From NCBI GenBank assembly GCA_900770255.1, contig CAAGJN010000024.1:1-10819 (forward strand): a stretch of DNA of 10,819 nucleotides, written 5' to 3'. The position numbers were made by a program, and so were the translations under genes. The notes under the pieces were generated by a model, which saw nothing but the letters and a program-made list of their open reading frames with translations, ran no database searches and was not told the origin of the DNA. Source of the DNA: Clostridia bacterium. GTDB lineage: Bacteria > Bacillota > Clostridia > Oscillospirales > Acutalibacteraceae. Of this stretch, positions 5,871-10,819 are shown one piece after another. How positions within the stretch are numbered: the first letter of the stretch is position 1; each line of letters opens with the position of its first letter.

Positions 5871-5895
5871 CAGGGCGGCTGCGATATGCCGCCTG
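5871..5895 (+). promoter_or_regulatory. Hairpin at the 5' end of the operon leader
   Basis: GGCGGC (5874-5879) pairs with GCCGCC (5888-5893) around an 8-base loop; CA/TG pairs extend it if G5873 is bulged out. It sits at the predicted transcript start and ahead of the AAAGGA ribosome binding site (5909-5914), leaving that site open. A 5' stabilising or translation-modulating role is possible but not shown. It also argues against the upstream in-frame ATGs at 5868 and 5886 as starts, because these lie in or beside the stem. Confidence 0.4.
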
Positions 5896-5924
5896 AAGCA
5901 CATTTCAGAAAGGATGTTTTTGAT

Positions 5925-6128
5925 ATGACGGAAATTACAAAAGATATGCTTATCGGAGATATACTTGATGCCGACAGAGGAACAGCCAAATACTTCCTTG
6001 AGATGGGGATGCACTGCCTCGGCTGCCCCGCCTCCAGAGGCGAGAGCGTTGAACAGGCCTGCATGGTTCACGGCGTTGACGCTGATGCTCTTGTCGATGA
6101 GATCAACGAGTATCTTGCGTCAAAGTAA
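5925..6128 (+). CDS. DUF1858-domain small CxxC protein
   Basis: This 67-residue cytoplasmic protein of the DUF1858 family is sometimes described as a hybrid-cluster-associated redox disulfide domain. It opens with ITKDMLIGDIL (4-14), has the hallmark MHCLGCPASRGES (29-41) with the CxxC pair C31/C34, and continues EQACMVHGVDADALVDEIN (43-61). The fit to the family's full length is complete. No biochemical function is established to my knowledge; a thiol or redox role is inferred from the CxxC. ATG 5925 is chosen over in-frame ATGs at 5868 and 5886 because AAAGGA (5909-5914) lies 10 bases upstream and family members start here. Its TAA at 6126-6128 directly abuts the trmK ATG, so expression of the two is probably coupled. 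Confidence 0.88.
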   Translation: MTEITKDMLIGDILDADRGTAKYFLEMGMHCLGCPASRGESVEQACMVHGVDADALVDEINEYLASK

Positions 6129-6812
6129 ATGATAACTTTGTCACCCCGCCTTCAAACGGCGGCTGATATGGTTCGCTCAGGCGTGGTCGCGGCCGATATA
6201 GGCACCGACCACGCCTATCTTCCGTCATACCTTGTTCTGAGCGGCAGGTGCCCGCATACGCTTGCCTGCGATCTCAGGCGCGGTCCGCTTGAAAATGCGC
6301 GCGAAACACTCGAAAGATACTCGATAACGGAGCTTGTTGAGCTGCGTCTGTCGGACGGACTTGACGAGCTTTGCGAAAATGAAGCGGACGATATCATTAT
6401 GACGGGTATGGGCGGAACGCTGATAGCACAGCTGCTCTCGCGGACTGAATGGATCAGGAACGCGGGCAAACGTCTTATACTTCAGCCGATGTCGCATGCG
6501 GAGGATGTGCGCCTGTTTCTGATGAAAAACGGCTTTGACACAGTCGAGGAGCGGACATGCCGCGATGAGGGACGGGTGTATGTCGTTATCTGCGCTGAGT
6601 ATTCGGGACGCAGCAGGGTTTTCCACGACGGCTATGAGTTTTACGGCAGGCTTGATCCCGCCGATGAGCTCGCGCAGTATCTTGTTCTCAAGCAGTATAA
6701 GCGCGTCAAAACGCGCGCGTCATCTCTGCGCAAAGCGGGGATAAAGCCCGATGAGGCGGCATATTGTGAGCGCGCCTGCGCGGGTATGGAGTTCTTTTTG
6801 AAACAAACATAA
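6129..6812 (+). CDS. trmK: tRNA (adenine(22)-N1)-methyltransferase TrmK
   Basis: TrmK uses S-adenosylmethionine to make m1A at position 22 of tRNA. The 227-residue protein has the N-terminal LSPRLQTAADMVRSG (4-18), the SAM-binding motif ADIGTDHAYLPSYLV (22-36), CDLRRGPLENAR (47-58) and LRLSDGLDEL (72-81). The MTGMGG loop (91-96) and LQPMSHAEDVRLFL (118-131) follow, and a helical C-terminal region (about 175-227) resembles the tRNA-contacting coiled coil of the family. Its start codon follows the upstream stop with no gap (TAAATG), and I see no good Shine-Dalgarno site, so it probably relies on translational coupling. Adjacency to a Nif3-like gene is the same order as trmK (yqfN)-yqfO in Bacillus subtilis, which strengthens the call. 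Confidence 0.93.
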   Translation: MITLSPRLQTAADMVRSGVVAADIGTDHAYLPSYLVLSGRCPHTLACDLRRGPLENARETLERYSITELVELRLSDGLDELCENEADDIIMTGMGGTLIAQLLSRTEWIRNAGKRLILQPMSHAEDVRLFLMKNGFDTVEERTCRDEGRVYVVICAEYSGRSRVFHDGYEFYGRLDPADELAQYLVLKQYKRVKTRASSLRKAGIKPDEAAYCERACAGMEFFLKQT

Positions 6813-6821
6813 ATGATGGAC

Positions 6822-6826
6822 GGAGG
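6822..6826 (+). promoter_or_regulatory. Ribosome binding site that sets the Nif3-like start
   Basis: GGAGG lies 7 bases before ATG 6834. The ATGs at 6813 and 6816 are in frame with the gene but lie upstream of this site, so the protein should start at 6834 (MTTVGSIFDAL). Confidence 0.85.
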
Positions 6827-6833
6827 AACGGTT

Positions 6834-7595
6834 ATGACTACAGTCGGCAGCATATTTGATGCGCTCAACGAGCTTTGCCCTTTTGAAATACATGAGCCCT
6901 GGGACAATGTCGGGCTGCTCGTCGGCGAGCGTGACACGGCCGTCAAAAAGGCGGCTGTTGTGCTCGATATCACGGCAGACGCCGTCGAAGCGGCGCACGG
7001 CGCAGGTGCGCAGCTCGTTGTCAGCCACCATCCGGTTATTTTTAATTCGTTAAAAAAACTTGATTCGCGCGACCCGGTATATTTGCTTGCAAAATACGGC
7101 ATGAGTGCAGTCTGCGCGCACACTAATCTCGATTGCGCCGAGGGCGGAGTGAACGATGTGCTGGCGCGGGTGCTCGGCCTGTCCGATGTAGAAAAAATAC
7201 CCTCGTCGGAGTGTGACGAGCCGCTTCTGCGTGCGGGCAGGCTTCAGAGTCCTATGAGCCCTGAGGAGCTTGCAAAGCTTGTTTCCGACAAGCTCTCGTG
7301 CCATGTGCGGTTTTCAAGCGGTGCGCGAAATATAAGCAGGGTAGCTCTCTGCGGCGGCGCGGGCGGCGAGTTTTTTGCTGACGCCGCAGCTGCCGGATGC
7401 GAGGCGCTTGTCACCGGCGATGCCGCCCATCATGAGTTTCTGGGCGCGGCGGCGGCCGGCGTGACGCTCGTTGCCGCGGGACATTTTGAAACGGAAAACC
7501 CGGTAGTACCGACGCTCGCCGAATATCTAAGCCGGCGCCTGCCTGAGGCTGAGTTTCTTGTCCTGCCTCAACAGCCGCCCGCGAAGTTTATTTGA
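6834..7595 (+). CDS. Nif3-like dinuclear metal center protein (YqfO/YbgI family)
   Basis: This 253-residue member of the Nif3/DUF34 family forms toroidal hexamers with two metal ions per subunit in structures of relatives; its cellular reaction is still unsettled, and 'GTP cyclohydrolase I type 2' is a questionable legacy name. Ligand motifs are intact: SHHPVIF (64-70, H65/H66), HTNLDCAEGGVND (96-108, D100) and GHFETE (216-221, H217/E221). It also has PWDNVGLLVG (22-31) and VTGDAAHH (193-200). The length matches the short form (E. coli YbgI, 247) and not the roughly 370-residue form with an inserted PII-like domain found in B. subtilis YqfO. It starts 21 bases after the trmK stop and ends 17 bases before rqcH. 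Confidence 0.92.
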   Translation: MTTVGSIFDALNELCPFEIHEPWDNVGLLVGERDTAVKKAAVVLDITADAVEAAHGAGAQLVVSHHPVIFNSLKKLDSRDPVYLLAKYGMSAVCAHTNLDCAEGGVNDVLARVLGLSDVEKIPSSECDEPLLRAGRLQSPMSPEELAKLVSDKLSCHVRFSSGARNISRVALCGGAGGEFFADAAAAGCEALVTGDAAHHEFLGAAAAGVTLVAAGHFETENPVVPTLAEYLSRRLPEAEFLVLPQQPPAKFI

Positions 7596-7612
7596 TATCT
7601 GGAGTTTTAGTT

Positions 7613-9370
7613 ATGCCTCTTGACGGAATTACATTACATTTTCTTTCTGAGGAGCTTAAAAGAGATATAGTCGGCTGCCGCGTAGAGAAGGTGCATCAGC
7701 CATCTAAGGACGAGCTTGTCCTCCATCTGCGCGACCGGGGCGGCGCGAAAAAGCTCTTTCTCTCGGCCTCTGCAAACAGCCCAAGGGTACATCTGACACG
7801 TCAGGCGCCTGAAAATCCCTCAACGCCGCCCATGTTCTGTATGCTCATGCGAAAGCACCTGACGAGCGCACAGATAACCGACGTGCGCCAGAACGGGCTC
7901 GACAGAGTGCTGTATATCGATTTTTCAGCCACAAATGAGCTCGGAGACAGAGTAAATTTGACCCTCTGCGCCGAGATTATGGCCAAGCACAGCAATATAA
8001 TACTTATATCGGGCTCGGGCAGGGTCATCGATGCCGTCAAGCGCATCGACTGCACCCAGTCGTCGGTAAGGGAGATACTGCCGGGCATCGAATATACAGA
8101 CCCGCCCACGCAGAATAAGGAGAGCCTGCTCGAGAAAGACGCGCAGGGGATAGCGGACGAGGTTTTCACCTTCTCGTCAAAGCTCCTCTCGTCGGCATTG
8201 CTCAATACTGTCGAGGGCGCGTCTCCGCTGATATGCCGCGAGATCGCAGAGACGAGCGGAGGCGATATACAGACCGGCTGTGCCTCCGAGTCGCAGAAGG
8301 AGCGCGTGCGAGAGGCTCTTGACGCAATAAAAACAAAGCTCATCGAAAATTCGGGTGTGCCGACCATGCTCAGAGACGAGTCCGGCAAGCCGTTTGATTT
8401 TTCGTTTGAGGAGATACACCAGTACGGTTCGATCTACGAGCTCTCGCGGTTTGACAGCTTTTCGGAGCTGCTCGACGAGTTCTACTCGGAGCGTGACAGA
8501 ATAGACCGCACACGCCAGCGTTCCGCCGATCTTCAAAAGCTTTTGAACAGCGCGACCTCGAGAATCAGCCGAAGACTCAACAATCAGCGAGCGGAGCTTG
8601 CGGCCTGCGCTGATAAGGACGAGCTTAAAGTAAACGCCGAGCTTATAACGGCTTATCAGCATTCCCTTGTTAAGGGAGCGCCGTTTTATGATGTTGAGAA
8701 TTATTACGACGGAAATAAGATCCGCCGGATACCCGCCGATCCGGCTCTCTCGCCGAGCGCAAACGCGCAGAAATATTATAAGGAGTACCGCAAGGCGAAA
8801 ACTGCCGAACAGATGCTCGCGTCTCTTATCGAACAGGGTGAGGCGGAGCTTCAGTATATTGATTCGGTTGCCGATTCGCTCAGCCGCGCCTCAGGCTTCG
8901 GCGAGATCAACGAGATCAGAGTGGAGCTTGCTGCCTCGGGCTATCTCAGGCGCCGCAGCGTGCAGAACAGGAAGGGACTCCAAAAGCCGAGTGCGCCTAT
9001 GGAGTACCGCTCCTCGGACGGCTTTAAGATACTTGTCGGCAGGAATAACGTCCAGAACGATAAGCTCTCGCTCAAGACCGCAGCTAAAAGCGATATGTGG
9101 CTTCATACGCAGAAAATACCCGGCTCGCACGTCATTATCTGTGCTGAAGGAGGGGAAATCCCTGAGACTACGCTAGTCGAGGCGGCGCGCCTTGCGGCCT
9201 ATCACAGCCGAGCGAGGGAGTCGTCCAACGTTCCGGTCGATTATACGCTCGTCAAAAATTTAAAAAAACCCACCGGTGCAAAGCCAGGCAAGGTTATTTA
9301 TCATGTTTATAATACTGCATATGTAACGCCCGACAGCGTTGAGGCGCAGAAGCTGGCTGTTAAGCTATGA
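7613..9370 (+). CDS. rqcH: Ribosome quality control protein RqcH (NFACT family; Rqc2 homolog)
   Basis: RqcH binds stalled, peptidyl-tRNA-obstructed 50S subunits and recruits tRNA-Ala to add C-terminal alanine tails that mark nascent chains for degradation. Older annotation calls it fibronectin-binding protein FbpA. The 585 residues show NFACT-N (about 1-210), including RQNGLDRVLYIDF (93-104 region) with D97-R98. These correspond in number to the D97/R98 pair needed for alanine tailing in B. subtilis RqcH. A HhH/coiled-coil region follows (about 220-430, with YSERDRIDRTRQRSADLQ at 291-308), then NFACT-R (about 465-565) with FKILVGRNNVQND (471-483) and DMWLHTQKIPGSHVII (494-509). ATG 7613 follows GGAG (7601-7604) by 8 bases; an in-frame TTG at 7592 would overlap the Nif3 stop. 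It is the last gene of the operon, and its last 11 bases overlap the convergent small gene. Confidence 0.95.
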   Translation: MPLDGITLHFLSEELKRDIVGCRVEKVHQPSKDELVLHLRDRGGAKKLFLSASANSPRVHLTRQAPENPSTPPMFCMLMRKHLTSAQITDVRQNGLDRVLYIDFSATNELGDRVNLTLCAEIMAKHSNIILISGSGRVIDAVKRIDCTQSSVREILPGIEYTDPPTQNKESLLEKDAQGIADEVFTFSSKLLSSALLNTVEGASPLICREIAETSGGDIQTGCASESQKERVREALDAIKTKLIENSGVPTMLRDESGKPFDFSFEEIHQYGSIYELSRFDSFSELLDEFYSERDRIDRTRQRSADLQKLLNSATSRISRRLNNQRAELAACADKDELKVNAELITAYQHSLVKGAPFYDVENYYDGNKIRRIPADPALSPSANAQKYYKEYRKAKTAEQMLASLIEQGEAELQYIDSVADSLSRASGFGEINEIRVELAASGYLRRRSVQNRKGLQKPSAPMEYRSSDGFKILVGRNNVQNDKLSLKTAAKSDMWLHTQKIPGSHVIICAEGGEIPETTLVEAARLAAYHSRARESSNVPVDYTLVKNLKKPTGAKPGKVIYHVYNTAYVTPDSVEAQKLAVKL

Positions 9371-9683
9371 GGTCGATCAGCCAGAAGATGCTGCTCAGCG
9401 GCGCGGGCAGAAAGTAAAGATAATTCTTATATTTTTCCGGCAGCGACAGGTTTAATGTCGCTGCTGTTTTTTCGTCTATATTGAGCTCGAGCTTTTTTTC
9501 GCTGTGCGCGAGCGCTACGGTGGTTCCGCTCGTGCCGAGAGCCATTTCTTTCGTCTCGTCGCCCGCGTAGGATATTCCGGCCGCCGCTCCCGTCAGCGCG
9601 AGAATACATATGCAGCAGATGAGAAATTTTCTTATTATGCCCGACAGCGTCGTGTCTGTGCGTCTGCGTTTTTTGCCTTTCAT
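9360..9683 (-). CDS. Small membrane protein following spoIIP (function unknown; positional analog of YqxA)
   Basis: I do not recognise this 107-residue protein by sequence. It begins MKGKKRRRTDTTLSG, a strongly basic cytoplasmic start, then has a hydrophobic segment FLICCICILALTGAAAGISYA (about 20-40) that could be a membrane anchor or a poor signal peptide. A short charged domain follows (41-85), and the C-terminus is again hydrophobic (YLYFLPAPLSSIFWLIDLIA, 88-107). A CCGGAGGCG-type ribosome binding site (GGAGG, plus-strand 9691-9695) lies 7 bases before its ATG, so it is very likely translated. It starts 32 bases after the spoIIP stop, in one operon with it. In B. subtilis a small membrane protein gene, yqxA, also follows spoIIP; homology is not evident by eye, so this is analogy of position. 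Its 3' end overlaps rqcH by 11 bases on the opposite strand and contains the rqcH terminator. Confidence 0.7.
   Translation of the reverse strand: MKGKKRRRTDTTLSGIIRKFLICCICILALTGAAAGISYAGDETKEMALGTSGTTVALAHSEKKLELNIDEKTAATLNLSLPEKYKNYLYFLPAPLSSIFWLIDLIA
9440..9472 (+). terminator. Intrinsic terminator of the rqcH operon, inside the convergent gene
   Basis: GCAGCGACA (9440-9448) and TGTCGCTGC (9456-9464) form a perfect 9-bp stem with a 7-base loop, followed by TGTTTTTT (9465-9472). It lies 70 bases after the rqcH stop codon. The same bases encode part of the small minus-strand protein (around TAATLNLSLPE). The minus-strand reading has no T-run after the stem, so it acts on rqcH transcripts. 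Confidence 0.88.
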
Positions 9684-9715
9684 GGGATCGCCTCCGAAAG
9701 AAGCTTTCCCGTTTT

Positions 9716-10819
9716 TTACCCGGAATATTCATCCAGCAGTTTTGCTATGGCCGTGCCGATGAGCCTACCGGAATATGCGGCCTCGTCGAGAGTATTGGCG
9801 TCGCTTCCCATCTCAAGCAGCAGATTGCAGTGCGAGAGATCCATGTTGTACTTGCGTTGGGAGAAAAGGATCGGCCGCATGAGCCCGGGGTACATCGTCT
9901 CGCAGGTCTGCTGAAGCTTCAGAGCGAAGCGCAGATTATATTCCCAGTCCGGGAAGTCCGTGACCTTGCCCTCTTCGGCGCCGGTTATTATCATTATCTG
10001 CGCGGCCTTTTTGCCGTTTATCTTAGCTGTAGGCTTTATCTTGTTGCCGTTACTCTGATGTATTGCGTCCCGGTGTACGTCAAGCACTACCTGTATCGAC
10101 GGATATTTTTTCAAATACTCCTCAACGCTGGTCCTTGAGTGGCTGTATGCCCCGGTATATTTTTTGTCGTGTATCTCTGTGTCATGAATTACCTTGTAGC
10201 CCTTTTTTTCAAGCTCCTTGGCTATCTCGTTGCCGATGCGCACCATGTTGCGCGCGCTGTCCTCGCTTCTGTCCTTGTATCCTTTTGCGTAGAAGTCCCT
10301 GTCGAGTATCTCATATCCCTCTGTTGTGTGGGTGTGGAATATGAGCACGGCGGGCTGGGACTTGTCAATTGTTTTCAGGTCAACCGGCTCCTTGAGAACC
10401 TTTTCTATGTTTATCGACTTTGTCTGCGTGCTGTTTTTGACGCAGATATTCTGAAACGTGTTTGTTGCATTGGCCTTGCCGTATTGCATTTCAACTATTG
10501 CTCCGCCTTTCGTGTCGCCGGAGCTCTTTGACTCATATTCGGCCATCAGCGCCGCGATGTCGGCGGGAGTTGCGGTTATATCTTCGCTTTTTTCGTCGCT
10601 TTGAGCAGAGTTCTTTTCCTCCTGCGACGCAGCCTTGCTCTGTACTGCCGCGCTTGCCGGAGCGTCGGTCGTTTCTTCGGTCTCTTCGCCCCCGATTTTG
10701 CCGGAGAGCGTTTGAATGTATTTTATCCCGCCCTCGGGCATCGCAAGCCCCGCGCCGATTAACGCAAGCTTTGTTCCGCCGATCTCAAAGAGGAGCGCCG
10801 CCGTGAGGATGACGGTGAT
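9716..10819 (-). CDS. spoIIP: Stage II sporulation protein P (SpoIIP), 5' end missing
   Basis: SpoIIP is a membrane-anchored amidase/endopeptidase that, with SpoIID and SpoIIM, degrades peptidoglycan in the septum and drives the engulfing membrane around the forespore. The frame stays open to the window edge, so the 367 visible residues lack the true start (the B. subtilis protein is about 401). They open with a hydrophobic stretch, ITVILTAALL, then LALIGAGLAMP, which is probably the end of the anchor. An acidic, Ala/Ser/Glu-rich linker follows (about 44-86), then the catalytic domain. Its motifs, in visible-fragment numbering, are VLIFHTHTTEGYE (158-170) with the catalytic-type His, VVLDVHRDA (244-252) and NLLLEMGSDANT (332-343). 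The internal ATG at 10741 is not the start. The small membrane-protein gene follows in the same operon. Confidence 0.93.
   Translation of the reverse strand: MTVILTAALLFEIGGTKLALIGAGLAMPEGGIKYIQTLSGKIGGEETEETTDAPASAAVQSKAASQEEKNSAQSDEKSEDITATPADIAALMAEYESKSSGDTKGGAIVEMQYGKANATNTFQNICVKNSTQTKSINIEKVLKEPVDLKTIDKSQPAVLIFHTHTTEGYEILDRDFYAKGYKDRSEDSARNMVRIGNEIAKELEKKGYKVIHDTEIHDKKYTGAYSHSRTSVEEYLKKYPSIQVVLDVHRDAIHQSNGNKIKPTAKINGKKAAQIMIITGAEEGKVTDFPDWEYNLRFALKLQQTCETMYPGLMRPILFSQRKYNMDLSHCNLLLEMGSDANTLDEAAYSGRLIGTAIAKLLDEYSG

Noticed and set aside
5553..6071. 172-codon open frame on the minus strand across the glycosyltransferase 3' end and the DUF1858 gene
   Set aside because: It lies antisense to two well-supported genes and their promoter, has no family resemblance, and has the loose composition of a shadow frame.
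8177..8662. 161-codon minus-strand and other long open frames opposite or within rqcH (also 7801-8388 minus and 8667-9176 plus)
   Set aside because: rqcH is continuous and recognisable throughout with motifs before and after these frames; the overlaps are by-products of its GC-rich codon use.
9255..9290. T7 run after a GC-rich palindrome on the minus strand, as a terminator for the spoIIP operon
   Set aside because: CACCGGTG is self-complementary without room for a loop and no longer stem forms; the T-run is explained by Lys-Lys codons in rqcH.
1..10819. Mobile elements, CRISPR arrays, tRNA/rRNA genes, toxin-antitoxin or phage-defence modules
   Set aside because: No direct-repeat arrays, transposase or integrase motifs, terminal repeats, cloverleaf sequences or defence domains were seen; nearly all sequence is assigned to core genes.

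Overview
The window looks like chromosomal DNA from an endospore-forming member of the Clostridia (Oscillospiraceae/Ruminococcaceae-like; the family-level guess is inference). Supporting this are strong Shine-Dalgarno sites, sigma-A-type promoters, base composition near one half GC, and several spore-former genes: SpoIIP, an M23 + M50 pair resembling SpoIVFA/SpoIVFB, and the trmK-nif3-rqcH neighbourhood. I found no mobile element, CRISPR array, tRNA, rRNA or phage gene. It reads as ordinary, tightly packed core genome, and no gap between genes exceeds 250 bases.

Layout. (1) 1-1204: the end of a polar amino acid ABC importer operon, with a partial permease, its ATPase and a probable terminator. 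(2) 1328-1710: a monocistronic unit for an 83-residue protein resembling only the middle domain of the fatty acid kinase FakA/YloV, with its own promoter and a strong terminator. (3) 1721-3231: a two-gene operon for a membrane-anchored LytM/M23 protein and an M50 site-2-type protease, preceded by a sequence that fits the sporulation sigma-E consensus well. (4) 3252-4750, minus strand: a Na+-coupled NSS-family transporter, ending at a hairpin that lies inside the last codons of the M50 gene. (5) 4766-5834: a GtrB/DPM1-like membrane glycosyltransferase, divergent from the transporter, with near-consensus back-to-back promoters. (6) 5835-9472: a four-gene operon DUF1858 - trmK - nif3-like - rqcH covering a small CxxC protein, tRNA m1A22 methylation, a dinuclear-metal protein and ribosome quality control. 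(7) 9360-10819, minus strand: spoIIP (5' end outside the window) followed by a small membrane protein that converges on and overlaps rqcH.

No convincing new multi-gene system is present. The items most worth checking are the stand-alone FakA-middle-domain protein, the sigma-E-like promoter before the M23/M50 pair (whose M50 member lacks a CBS domain), two terminators embedded in the coding sequence of the convergent neighbour, and the structured leader of the glycosyltransferase gene.
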